NCBI GenBank assembly: GCA_017626845.1
Contig: JAGAHX010000024.1
Location: 1-64,000, forward strand
Direction of reading: 5' to 3'
Source of the DNA: Bacillota bacterium
GTDB lineage: Bacteria; Bacillota; Clostridia; Peptostreptococcales; Anaerovoracaceae
DNA: 64,000 bases
Under the pieces are notes generated by a model, which was not told the DNA's origin, searched no databases, and saw nothing but the letters and a program-made list of their open reading frames with translations. Both the position numbers and the translations under genes were made by a program. Positions 49,035 through 57,723 of this stretch are shown in pieces. The stretch's first letter is position 1. Each line of letters opens with the position of its first letter.

Positions 49035-51524
49035 ATGAAGCAAAGAAAATTCATCTCCGTCCTGCTGGCGCTGGCCATGATCCTGGGCTCCTTCGGCTTT
49101 GCTTTTGCAGACGAAGACGCAGCTGCCCCTGCGGATGCGCCCGAGACCACCGCAGCCCCGGCGGATGACCCTGCCGAATCAGGGGACATCGTGATCCTGC
49201 ACACGAACGACGTGCACTGCACCAATTATGAGAATTATGCTAAGCTCGTTGAACTGGCTAAGAGCGCAGATTTCGTCGTAGACGCCGGTGATGCCATTCA
49301 GGGCGGCCCGATCGGCGCTCTGTCCAAGGGTGAATACATCACCGAGATCATGAACTATGTCAAATATGACGTAGTTGCTCCCGGCAACCACGAATTCGAC
49401 TATGGTATGGAGCAGTTCAAGAAGGTCACAGGCGAAGTGGCAGAATTCCCGTACGTCTGCTGTAACCTGATCGACCTGAAGACCGGAAAGCCCATGCTCG
49501 ACGCGTACAAGATCTTCGAAGCCAAGGGCAAGAAGATCGCGTTTGTCGGTGTGGATACGCCGGAGACGTTCCATAAATCCACTCCTGCTTATTTCCAGGA
49601 TGAGAACGGCAAGTATATCTACAGTTTCTGCGAAGGCAACAACGGCCAGGATCTGTATGACGCCGTTCAGAAGGCAGTCGACGCGGCCAGGGCTGAAGGT
49701 GCGGATTATGTTATCGTGCTCGGCCATCTGGGCATTGACAAAGAATCTTCCCCTTGGTGCTCCACCGAGGTCGCTGCCAACACCAGCGGTATCGATGTCT
49801 TTATCGACGGGCATTCCCATAACGATTTCACTATGACCGTCGCTAATAAAGAAGGCAAGGATGTCGTTATCCAGCAGACCGGTACAAAACTGGTGAACAT
49901 TGGCAAACTCGTGATTGCGGAAGACGGCACCATTTCCGGTGAACTTGTTCCGACCGAAGGCCTCGAAGCTGACGCAGATGCTGCAGCGTTTATCGATAGT
50001 GTTACTGCCAGATTTAAAGCGCTGACGGATGAGGTCGTAGCTAAGACGGAAGTCAACCTCACGATCCTTAATGCGGATGGTACCAGAGCTGTCCGCTCCA
50101 AGGAGACCAACCTGGGCGACCTGTGCGCAGATGCTTATAAAACTATTCTGGAAGCAGACGTCGCTTTCGTCAACGGCGGCGGTGTCCGTGATAATCTGCC
50201 CCTCGGAGACATCACTTACGGTGATATCATCAAGGTCCATCCGTTCGGCAACATGGCCTGCCTGGTGGAAGTCACCGGACAGCAGATCCTGGATGCCCTC
50301 GAAATGGGTTATTCCCAGACTCCGGGCGAGACCGGCGGTTTCCTGCAGGTCGCAGGCCTCACCTGCACGGTCAACACCGCGATTCCTTCCTCCGTCGTCA
50401 AGAATGACAAGGGCGAATTCGTCAAGATCGAAGGCCAGAGAAGAGTCTCTGACGTCATGGTCGGCGGCGAACCCATCGATCCTGCGAAGACCTATAAGCT
50501 GGCGTCTCACAACTACATGCTGAAACTGGCCGGCGATGGATACACCATGTTCGGCAAGGACAAAGTCAATATCCTGCGCGATGAGATCATGGTTGATAAC
50601 CAGGTCCTGATCAGCTATATTGTCGATACCCTTGATGGCACTGTTGGCGAAGAATATGCAGAGCCTCAGGGCCGCATCAACATCATCAATGATAAGTCCG
50701 CAGTGGACGTTGCCTCTTACTTCTCCGACGTAAACGCGAAAGACTGGTTCGTGGATCACGTACAGTCCGCATTCGCAAGCGACATCATTGCGGGCTTCCA
50801 CGACGGCACGTTCAGACCGAACGGCTATCTGACCCATGCACAGATCATGGTCATGGCAGCCAACCTGCACAGCACGCAGAAGGGCGACAACTATGACTTC
50901 CAGGCCAACCGCAAGGAAGGCGACGCCTGGTATCAGGTATTCGAAGATTACTGCGTTGCCGAAGGCATCGTTCCCGCCGAAACGTTCGGCGCCGGCGGCC
51001 CCTTCGAAGGCGAGGAAAACACGAACGTGACCAGAGCGCAGATGGCGTTCTACTTTGCGAACACTCTGGCAGACGCATCTTACACGGAAAAGAAGGAAGT
51101 CGCTCTGAGCGATATCAGCGGCCACATTTTCGCTCCTGAGATCGAAAAGCTGGCCAAGGCCGACATCGTCGGCGGCTTCCCCGATGGAACTTACCGTCCG
51201 GAAGAACTCGTGACCCGCGCGCAGGCTGCTGTCTTCGTTCACAACATTCTCGACGCGTACGACGAAGCACTTGTCGGCGAATGGGAGACGACGCTGGAAG
51301 GCACCGATTATGTGTTCACCTACACCTTCAAGGCGGACGGTTCCGGCAGCTACAAATATGCTGACAACGATGACGTTTTTACCTATACTGTGAAGGCCGA
51401 CAAACTGTCCATCCAGTATGAGGGCGAGAATATGATGCCCTGGGATACGACATTCGGCATCGACGGCGACAAGCTGACCGTCAAGGATGATACCGGTGCA
51501 GACGTGGTCTACACCAGAAAGTAA
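49035..51524 (+). CDS. Surface-anchored 5'-nucleotidase with three SLH repeats
   Basis: The protein has 829 residues. A signal peptide is cleaved after about A25 (A-F-A then D-E-D), followed by an Ala/Pro/Asp-rich linker. The metallophosphatase domain has H56-T-N-D-V-H61 and G117-N-H-E120, with the later G-H-L-G-I-D and D-G-H-S-H. The nucleotidase C-terminal domain spans about 340-510 (N-L-G-D-L-C-A-D-A). Three SLH repeats cover about 556-745 and attach the protein to the cell wall. A final beta-rich domain of about 75 residues (V-G-E-W-E-T-T-L) resembles lipocalin-like add-ons in Clostridia. It would release nucleosides and phosphate outside the cell. Confidence 0.9.
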   Translation: MKQRKFISVLLALAMILGSFGFAFADEDAAAPADAPETTAAPADDPAESGDIVILHTNDVHCTNYENYAKLVELAKSADFVVDAGDAIQGGPIGALSKGEYITEIMNYVKYDVVAPGNHEFDYGMEQFKKVTGEVAEFPYVCCNLIDLKTGKPMLDAYKIFEAKGKKIAFVGVDTPETFHKSTPAYFQDENGKYIYSFCEGNNGQDLYDAVQKAVDAARAEGADYVIVLGHLGIDKESSPWCSTEVAANTSGIDVFIDGHSHNDFTMTVANKEGKDVVIQQTGTKLVNIGKLVIAEDGTISGELVPTEGLEADADAAAFIDSVTARFKALTDEVVAKTEVNLTILNADGTRAVRSKETNLGDLCADAYKTILEADVAFVNGGGVRDNLPLGDITYGDIIKVHPFGNMACLVEVTGQQILDALEMGYSQTPGETGGFLQVAGLTCTVNTAIPSSVVKNDKGEFVKIEGQRRVSDVMVGGEPIDPAKTYKLASHNYMLKLAGDGYTMFGKDKVNILRDEIMVDNQVLISYIVDTLDGTVGEEYAEPQGRINIINDKSAVDVASYFSDVNAKDWFVDHVQSAFASDIIAGFHDGTFRPNGYLTHAQIMVMAANLHSTQKGDNYDFQANRKEGDAWYQVFEDYCVAEGIVPAETFGAGGPFEGEENTNVTRAQMAFYFANTLADASYTEKKEVALSDISGHIFAPEIEKLAKADIVGGFPDGTYRPEELVTRAQAAVFVHNILDAYDEALVGEWETTLEGTDYVFTYTFKADGSGSYKYADNDDVFTYTVKADKLSIQYEGENMMPWDTTFGIDGDKLTVKDDTGADVVYTRK

Positions 51525-51542
51525 TCCATTTTACAGACAACC

Positions 51543-51573
51543 AAAAAGGACCGGCCCCGCGCCGGTCCTTTTA
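51543..51573. terminator. Bidirectional terminator between nucleotidase and antiporter genes
   Basis: AAAAGGACCGG and CCGGTCCTTTT pair around a CCCCGCG loop between converging genes, with A- and T-tracts on the two sides. Confidence 0.9.
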
Positions 51574-51593
51574 TCGTACCTGTTTTTATGCTG

Positions 51594-53879
51594 CTAATGC
51601 GCTTTCGCCGTCTTGCGGCTTACGATCTGCGCATCGATCAGTTTGTCTGCCATCGCCTGCGTACCCAGGACCCAAATGGAGTCTCCCGCCGCGATCACGG
51701 TGTGGACGTCCGGCGTGGGGATGGGCAGGCGGCTGCGCTGCAGGCCTAAGATCATGCAGTCGTAATCCCGGCGCAGGCCGCAGTCCCGGATGGTCTTTCC
51801 TGCCAGTCCGGAGTTCTTGTCCACGAGGATGGGGAAGGAGTAGAGGTCCGAAGTCTCTGTCTCTTCCGATTCCATGTATTCCCGCAGGGTCTGCTGTGCA
51901 GGCTGTTCCCAGCCTCCGAGACGGTTGTAGAGCGTTGCGATATTATCGGCCTCCCCGATCACATAGATGTCGTCCCCGTCCTGCAGTACCGCATCGCCGT
52001 CCGGCATGTTCAGATGCTCGCTGCCTCGGACCAGCTTGATGATATTGACGTCGTAACGTTTTCCCCAGCCGAGTTCCTTCAGGGACTTCCCCGAAATGTG
52101 ATATCCCGGAAAGACCGTAAAATGGCTCACGTGGAGGCGCTCATCCAGCATGTCGGATATGCTTAGGGCATCGTTTTCTTCCAGGTTCCTTTCGTTGAAA
52201 TTGGCCATAAAGCGCGCTTCCGCATTCAGATAGAGACTGGCCAGCCAGCCGGAACGGGAGAGGAGAAGCAGTCCGCCGGCTACGAGCGGCAGCAGGAACA
52301 GCCCCGATGCCCCGGCCACTCTGCGCAGCGGGATAAAAGCGATCAGCACCAGCAGCAGAATGCGGATGCCGGTGAGCACCGTGAGGCCTGCCCGGGTCAT
52401 GCCGCCTTCCACCCATAACTTTGTGTAGGCGAAGGAATGGGTGTCCATAAAGGGACGGATAAACATGGCCATGGCCAGATAGACGAGGATCAGGCAGAGG
52501 ATGCGCGCCATTCTGGATGAGATCGGCAGACGCAGGAGCAGGGGAAGGAGCAGATAATGGCCGACGACGGTGCAGGCCAGCATCAGGATGCCGTAGACCG
52601 TCGTAATGCGGATATACCGTTTTAGATAGGTCATCCACTCGCTGCCTTCCTTTGCTACGCTTTCCGCCGTCTCTTCCCGGTCGATGCGGGCGACCAGTTT
52701 GCCGGGCAGAACGCGCTGCAGCAGGTGGTAGACCTTGTCCGCCCCTTTGATGCAGTAGGGCGTCGTAAGGGTCGTGAGGACGGAGACGGATACGATGATG
52801 GGATAGATATAGTTGGCGATGACCCCCAGAGATTCTCCCAAAGATGCGATGATGAAGGCGAATTCACCGATCTGCGCCAAAGACGTGCCGCAGTGGACGG
52901 CGAATTTCAGCCCGTGACCCGAGAGCAGCACGCCAACGGTAGAGCAGATCGACTGCCCGAAAACGACCACCAGACTGATGATGAGGATGGGAAGCTTATA
53001 CCGGACGATCATGGCCGGGTCGATCATCATTCCCACGGAGATAAAGAAGACCGTGCCGAACAGGTCCTTGATGCCGGAGGTGATGTGCTCCACCCGTTCC
53101 GCATGGATCGTGCCCGCAAGAAGAGATCCTGCGAGGAATGCGCCGAGAGCGGAGGAAAAACCCAGTTTGTCCGCCAGCAGCACCATGCCGAAGCAGATGC
53201 CTAAAGAGACGATCAGCAGCGTCTCGTCCGTCATGAGTTTCGTGGCCTTCCGCATGATGGAAGGAAGAAAATAGATCCCCAGGACCAGCCAGATGATGAG
53301 ATAGAGCACCAACTGGAACAGCTGCAGCGCCAGATCGCCGCCGGAGATGTTCTTCGAGACGGAAATGGTGGACAGGATGATCATCATAAAAATGCCCGCG
53401 ATATCCTCTACGACGAGGATGCCGAACACCAATTGCGCAAAGTCTTCCTTTTCCACCCCCAATTCGGAAAAGGCTTTGATGATGATGGTCGTGGAGCTCA
53501 TGGAAAGCATGCCGCCCAGGAAAATGGCATCCATGTGGCCCCATCCAAGGGCAAGTCCCGTAAGATATCCAACGCTCAGCATGCCCGCCACCACCGTCGT
53601 CGCCGTGATGACAGCCCCTGCCCCGACGCTCATCAGCTTCTTAAAGCTGAATTCCAGACCCAGGCAGAACATCAGGACGATGATGCCGATCTCGCTCCAG
53701 GTCTCGATGGAAGCCGTATCCTGCGCCGTAAAGAAGTAGGGCAGGTAGGGGCCGATCAGAAAGCCGGACAGGATGTAGCCCAGAATGAGGGGCTGATTGA
53801 TCTTTTTGAAGAGGACCGTGACCACGCCTGCCGTGAGCAGGATGACCGCCAGATCCGTGATGAGTGCGGGTAAATGCAT
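51594..53879 (-). CDS. CPA2-family cation/proton antiporter with two TrkA-C (RCK_C) domains
   Basis: The protein has 761 residues. The first roughly 385 form the Na+/H+ exchanger fold of the Kef/CPA2 type (V-L-F-K-K-I-N-Q-P-L-I-L-G-Y-I-L-S-G start, G-L-E-F-S-F-K-K-L, and V-V-E-D-I-A-G for the ion site). A second group of about five membrane helices spans residues about 415-555. Two RCK_C ligand-binding domains follow, near 585-645 and 672-745. No TrkA-N nucleotide domain is visible, unlike KefB/KefC, so control by NAD is less likely than by another small ligand (in Gram-positives RCK_C often binds cyclic di-AMP). Role: potassium or sodium/pH balance. Confidence 0.88.
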   Translation of the reverse strand: MHLPALITDLAVILLTAGVVTVLFKKINQPLILGYILSGFLIGPYLPYFFTAQDTASIETWSEIGIIVLMFCLGLEFSFKKLMSVGAGAVITATTVVAGMLSVGYLTGLALGWGHMDAIFLGGMLSMSSTTIIIKAFSELGVEKEDFAQLVFGILVVEDIAGIFMMIILSTISVSKNISGGDLALQLFQLVLYLIIWLVLGIYFLPSIMRKATKLMTDETLLIVSLGICFGMVLLADKLGFSSALGAFLAGSLLAGTIHAERVEHITSGIKDLFGTVFFISVGMMIDPAMIVRYKLPILIISLVVVFGQSICSTVGVLLSGHGLKFAVHCGTSLAQIGEFAFIIASLGESLGVIANYIYPIIVSVSVLTTLTTPYCIKGADKVYHLLQRVLPGKLVARIDREETAESVAKEGSEWMTYLKRYIRITTVYGILMLACTVVGHYLLLPLLLRLPISSRMARILCLILVYLAMAMFIRPFMDTHSFAYTKLWVEGGMTRAGLTVLTGIRILLLVLIAFIPLRRVAGASGLFLLPLVAGGLLLLSRSGWLASLYLNAEARFMANFNERNLEENDALSISDMLDERLHVSHFTVFPGYHISGKSLKELGWGKRYDVNIIKLVRGSEHLNMPDGDAVLQDGDDIYVIGEADNIATLYNRLGGWEQPAQQTLREYMESEETETSDLYSFPILVDKNSGLAGKTIRDCGLRRDYDCMILGLQRSRLPIPTPDVHTVIAAGDSIWVLGTQAMADKLIDAQIVSRKTAKAH

Positions 53880-53913
53880 GAAATACTCCTTTGAACAAAT
53901 CTCTAACGCTTCT

Positions 53914-53922
53914 ATTATAACA
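53914..53922 (-). promoter_or_regulatory. Extended -10 promoter of the antiporter gene
   Basis: On the minus strand TGT is directly followed by TATAAT (53914-53919), an extended -10 element 35 bases before the start codon. It abuts the terminator of the upstream minus-strand gene. Confidence 0.5.
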
Positions 53923-53946
53923 AAAAAAGGCCCCTTTTGGGGCCTT
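53920..53946 (-). terminator. Terminator after the DUF1836 gene
   Basis: AAGGCCCC and GGGGCCTT pair around TTTT; read on the minus strand a T-run follows. Confidence 0.85.
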
Positions 53947-53953
53947 CTGCTGT

Positions 53954-54457
53954 CTAATCGTTGTGATTCAGGAAGTTCATCTGCACGTAGTATTTGCTGG
54001 CAAAGGAGAGGGCGAAGTTTTCCATCAGATATTTCTGCTCCCGCCCGGGGATCTGCATATCCTTGATGTGCACCTCGCCGGAAAAGACGGCTTTTACCGC
54101 GTTTTCGATGGCGTCACAGAAGCGGTCGTAGGTGAGCGGCACACCCGCCTCCAGATCCACGCCCATGCGGATGAGCTTGCCCACGTCCTCGGTCTCGTAG
54201 CAGCTTTTCAGGATGTAAACTACGATGATCATGGCGACGGCGATGCGTGGATAGCGCTTGTTGACCGGCGCCTGGACGATCTTCGCCTTGACGTAGTTGT
54301 TGATCATGTTCTTCGTGATGGGCTGGATGCCCACCTGTTCGAAGAACGCCCCCAGATTGGAATGGATGAGGGTGATGACCTGCTCCATGTAGAGGTCTAC
54401 GGCGGGGAGCTCTTCCCAGCGGGGGATATGGAAACTATCTGCCTGTCTGTGGTCCAT
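53954..54457 (-). CDS. DUF1836 domain protein, probable helix-turn-helix regulator
   Basis: The 167-residue protein has I-P-R-W-E-E-L-P-A-V-D-L-Y-M-E-Q-V-I near the start, followed by I-T-K-N-M-I-N-N-Y-V-K and K-R-Y-P-R-I-A. This is the DUF1836 signature of a MerR-like DNA-binding fold found in Clostridia and Bacilli. It is transcribed away from the acyl-CoA synthetase, with a 23-bp palindrome between, so it may control that gene; other members have unknown targets. The GGAGG ribosome site is strong. Confidence 0.82.
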   Translation of the reverse strand: MDHRQADSFHIPRWEELPAVDLYMEQVITLIHSNLGAFFEQVGIQPITKNMINNYVKAKIVQAPVNKRYPRIAVAMIIVVYILKSCYETEDVGKLIRMGVDLEAGVPLTYDRFCDAIENAVKAVFSGEVHIKDMQIPGREQKYLMENFALSFASKYYVQMNFLNHND

Positions 54458-54512
54458 GACGTTCCTCCTAAGAGATAATTCAGTATAGCATGAAGATAGT
54501 TTTGAGTAAAGG

Positions 54513-54541
54513 TTGACATGGCGAAAAATACAAAGTAATAT
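54513..54541 (+). promoter_or_regulatory. Promoter of the acyl-CoA synthetase gene
   Basis: A perfect TTGACA (54513-54518) and TAATAT (54536-54541) are spaced by 17 bp. The -10 runs into the left arm of the palindrome at 54537. A second extended -10 candidate (TGG then TACAAT) lies at 54568-54576. Confidence 0.7.
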
Positions 54542-54559
54542 AGTATTCGATACTATATT
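54537..54559. promoter_or_regulatory. 23-bp perfect palindrome, operator candidate
   Basis: AATATAGTAT (54537-54546) and ATACTATATT (54550-54559) are perfect arms around TCG. The site covers the -10 and transcription start of the acyl-CoA synthetase promoter. It has the look of a TetR-like or other dimeric repressor site. Confidence 0.75.
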
Positions 54560-54617
54560 GATATTTATGGTACAATGCCGATATTATAGGTTCATGAAAA
54601 AATAAAGGAGTAACTCA

Positions 54618-56417
54618 ATGATCTATACCCAGAAAGGCCTGGATTGGGCGCTGAACTTTATCGATTCCATCAACGCAGATCCGAGCAAATACGTTATCTA
54701 CAAGCAGAGCCGTCCCATCGCAAATCTGAAGCATATGATGGTGACCACCACAGATCTGTATCCCAACAATACGGCTTTTATGATGAAATTCCCCGGAACG
54801 AAGGAATATGAATCCATCTCCTTCACGAGAGTTCTGGAAGAGATGAATGCCCTGGGAACCGCTCTGATCGCAAAAGGCCTGAAGGGAAAGCGCATCGCTG
54901 TCTGCGGCGAGAACTGCTATTACTGGTGTCTGTCCTATCTGGCAGCCGTTTGCGGCGTAGGCGTCGTCGTTCCCCTCGATAAGGAACTTCCCGACAGCGA
55001 TCTGAAGGGTCTCGCCACCGCAGCGGAAGTTGCCTGCGTCTTTACGACGAAGAAGCACCAGGCTATGTTCGAAGAGATGCTGAAGAACCACGAAGGCAGC
55101 ATGGAATACGTGGTCGGCATGTACACAAAGCCGGAAGAGGCGGGCGATGTTCTGTCTCTGGAAGCGCTCATCGAAGAGGGCAAGAAGCTTATCGCCGCGG
55201 GCGAGACTTCCTATATCAACGCCCAGATCGACGAGGAAGCCATGGGCATCCTGCTGTACACCTCCGGCACGACGGGCCTCTCCAAGGGCGTTATGCTGAG
55301 CCATAAGAACATCTGCGCCGACCTGATGAGCGCACCCAACCTGCTGGAAGTTCTGCCGACAGACCGTTTCTTCAACGTGCTGCCGCTGCACCACACCTAC
55401 GCCTGCACCTGCGACTTCCTCGTACCCATGTACAAGGGCGCCTGCATGGCGTTCTGCGAAGGTTTAAAGTACATCCAGAAGAACCTGAAGGAAGTCAAAC
55501 CCACGCTGTTCCTCGGCGTTCCCGCCATTTTCGAGGCGCTGTATAAGACCATCAATAAGAACATCAAGAAGCAGGGCAAGGACAAGACCGTTGCCAAGGT
55601 CCTGAAGATCAATAAGTATACGAAGAAGATCGGTCTCGATCTGGTCCCCAAATTTATGGGCCAGATCCTGGACGTTTTCGGCGGACAGCTCCGTACGATC
55701 ATCGCCGGCGGCGCCGCCATGGATCCGATCATTACGGATTTCTTCTGCGACCTGGGATTCCGCGCCGTGCAGGGCTACGGCCTGACGGAGTGCTCCCCGA
55801 TCGCGGCGCTCAACCCGGACAAGAGAGAACTGGCCAATCCCGCGGCAGCCGGCCGCGTTCTGCCCATGTTCGACGCCAAGATCGTCGATGCCGGCGAGGA
55901 CGGCAACGGCGAGATCTGCATCAAGGGCGACCACGTAATGCTGGGCTACTATCAGATGCCTGAACAGACGGCGGAAGTCCTGGTGGACGGCTGGTATCAC
56001 ACCGGCGACCTGGGCTACATGGACGAGAACCGGTTCATCTTCATCACCGGCCGCAAGAAGAACGTCATCATTACTTCCAACGGCAAGAACGTCTATCCGG
56101 AGGAACTGGAATACAAGCTGTCCCTCAGCAAGTTCGTGTCCGAATCCATGGTCTGGGCGGACGAAGACGAGCAGGGCCACGACGTGCGCATCGTCGCCAC
56201 CATTATTCCCGAGAAGGAAGAAGTGGAAGCGGTCCTCGGCGCGGATGCTCCCGCGGACAAGGTGCTGGCGCTGCTGCAGGGCGAAGTGGACAAGCTGAAC
56301 GAGAACGAGCCTCTGTTCAAGCAGATCAAGAAGGTCGTCCTCAGAACCGAACCCTTCGTCAAGAACACTTCCGCGAAGATCAAGCGCTTCGAAGCGGACA
56401 ACAAGAAACTGAACTAA
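54618..56417 (+). CDS. AMP-forming long-chain acyl-CoA synthetase
   Basis: The 599-residue enzyme activates a fatty acid with ATP and joins it to CoA. It has the AMP-binding P-loop Y214-T-S-G-T-T-G-L-S-K-G, the Y-G-L-T-E-C-S-P motif, Y-H-T-G-D-L-G-Y and the C-terminal lysine region K-N-V-I-I-T-S-N-G-K-N-V-Y-P-E-E. Length and motifs fit the long-chain branch (FadD/Faa-like), probably peripheral to the membrane. AAAGGAG precedes the ATG. A strong promoter with a palindromic operator indicates regulated expression, and a terminator follows. Confidence 0.9.
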   Translation: MIYTQKGLDWALNFIDSINADPSKYVIYKQSRPIANLKHMMVTTTDLYPNNTAFMMKFPGTKEYESISFTRVLEEMNALGTALIAKGLKGKRIAVCGENCYYWCLSYLAAVCGVGVVVPLDKELPDSDLKGLATAAEVACVFTTKKHQAMFEEMLKNHEGSMEYVVGMYTKPEEAGDVLSLEALIEEGKKLIAAGETSYINAQIDEEAMGILLYTSGTTGLSKGVMLSHKNICADLMSAPNLLEVLPTDRFFNVLPLHHTYACTCDFLVPMYKGACMAFCEGLKYIQKNLKEVKPTLFLGVPAIFEALYKTINKNIKKQGKDKTVAKVLKINKYTKKIGLDLVPKFMGQILDVFGGQLRTIIAGGAAMDPIITDFFCDLGFRAVQGYGLTECSPIAALNPDKRELANPAAAGRVLPMFDAKIVDAGEDGNGEICIKGDHVMLGYYQMPEQTAEVLVDGWYHTGDLGYMDENRFIFITGRKKNVIITSNGKNVYPEELEYKLSLSKFVSESMVWADEDEQGHDVRIVATIIPEKEEVEAVLGADAPADKVLALLQGEVDKLNENEPLFKQIKKVVLRTEPFVKNTSAKIKRFEADNKKLN

Positions 56418-56431
56418 AGTTTTGCGCCTTC

Positions 56432-56457
56432 AGCCCGGCCATGTGCCGGGCTTTTTT
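56432..56457 (+). terminator. Terminator after the acyl-CoA synthetase gene
   Basis: AGCCCGGC and GCCGGGCT pair around CATGT and are followed by T6. Confidence 0.9.
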
Positions 56458-56460
56458 CTT

Positions 56461-56554
56461 TACCAAAAGGGCAGGCTGCTTTGGCACAACTTCAGAAACC
56501 GGAAACACAGACGATTCCTTCAGAATGTGCCGCAGCAGCCTGCACTTTTTGGTA
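56461..56554. repeat. 94-bp imperfect inverted repeat upstream of sbcD
   Basis: The left end TACCAAAA, then GCAGGCTGCT and GGCACA, is mirrored at the right end as TGTGCC, AGCAGCCTGC and TTTTGGTA, giving arms of about 28 bp with few mismatches around about 38 bases. It may be a small palindromic mobile element (MITE/REP-like) or encode a structured RNA. It sits between the terminator and the sbcD ribosome site. Confidence 0.75.
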
Positions 56555-56577
56555 AAATAGAGGCAGGAGGACACCCC

Positions 56578-57723
56578 ATGAAATTCATTCATCTATCCGA
56601 TCTTCACCTGGGAAAGCGTGTAAACGGCTTTTCCATGCTGGAAGACCAGACATACATTTTGAAAAAGATCCTGCAGATCATCGACGAAGAGCACCCGGAT
56701 GCGGTCGTAATTGCAGGCGACGTATACGATAAATCCGTTCCCTCTGCGGAAGCGGTAACGCTGCTGGACGACTTTCTCTGGCGGCTGGCTAAGCGGAATC
56801 TGCCGGTCCTGCTGATCGCAGGCAACCACGATTCGGCGGAGCGCCTTGCGTTCGGCGGACGGTTGCTTTCCGCCAGCGGCGTGCACATTTCGCCGGTCTA
56901 CGATGGGTCCGTCTCCTGCGTGACCCTGGAAGACCGGTACGGTCCTGTGCATTTCTGGCTGCTGCCTTTTGTCAAGCCTGCCCACGTCCGGGCATTTCTT
57001 GAGGAAGCGGAAGCATCGTCTGTCGAGACCTATACTGATGCGGTGCGCACCGCCATTGCGCAGGCGGACATAGACTTCTCGCAGCGGAATGTGCTTCTTT
57101 GCCACCAATTCGTGACGGGCGCCGGCCGTTCGGACTCTGAAGAAGTCTCCGTAGGGGGTACAGATAATGTGGACGGCAGCGTATTCGATGGCTTCGATTA
57201 CGTTGCGCTTGGTCACCTGCACGGTCCGCAGAACGTGGGCAGCGAACGCATCCGCTACTGCGGAACGCCGCTGAAATATTCGTTTTCGGAAAAGGACCAC
57301 ATCAAATCCGTCTCAGTCGTTACCCTGGAAGAAAAGGGGTCTCTGGACGTCCGCACCGTTCCCCTTGTGCCTCTGCGCGATCTGCGGGAGGTGAAAGGGT
57401 CATACGACGAAGTAGTCTACGGCGCCAACCAGGAAACTACTGGCCGCAGCGATTATATGCACGTCATTTTGACAGACGAAGAGGACGTGCCGGATGCTTT
57501 GCAGAAACTGCGCATCGTCTATCCAAACCTGATGAAACTGGATTACGACAATACCCGTACCCGTACGTCAGCGACTTTTGAGGAGGGCGCTGCCCGGGAG
57601 AACAAGAGCGCGATCGAACTATTGGACGCGTTTTACGAAAAACAGAACGGCGCCCCGCTGAACGAGGCGCAGCGGGATTACAGTCTGGCGCTGCTGGAGA
57701 AGATCAAGGAGGAACTGGCATGA
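56578..57723 (+). CDS. sbcD: Exonuclease subunit SbcD (Mre11-like)
   Basis: The 381-residue manganese-dependent phosphoesterase is the nuclease half of SbcCD, which cuts hairpins and processes DNA ends. Motifs are D8-L-H10 (L-S-D-L-H-L-G), A-G-D-V-Y-D, G-N-H-D-S and G-H-L-H-G, followed by a C-terminal capping domain. The ATG at 56578 follows GGCAGGAGG. It overlaps sbcC by four bases, the usual two-gene operon. A long inverted repeat lies directly upstream. Confidence 0.92.
   Translation: MKFIHLSDLHLGKRVNGFSMLEDQTYILKKILQIIDEEHPDAVVIAGDVYDKSVPSAEAVTLLDDFLWRLAKRNLPVLLIAGNHDSAERLAFGGRLLSASGVHISPVYDGSVSCVTLEDRYGPVHFWLLPFVKPAHVRAFLEEAEASSVETYTDAVRTAIAQADIDFSQRNVLLCHQFVTGAGRSDSEEVSVGGTDNVDGSVFDGFDYVALGHLHGPQNVGSERIRYCGTPLKYSFSEKDHIKSVSVVTLEEKGSLDVRTVPLVPLRDLREVKGSYDEVVYGANQETTGRSDYMHVILTDEEDVPDALQKLRIVYPNLMKLDYDNTRTRTSATFEEGAARENKSAIELLDAFYEKQNGAPLNEAQRDYSLALLEKIKEELA

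Noticed and set aside
54537-54559. Palindrome as an intrinsic terminator
   Set aside because: The stem is nearly all A-T, the loop is three bases and no T-run follows; it overlaps a promoter, which fits an operator.
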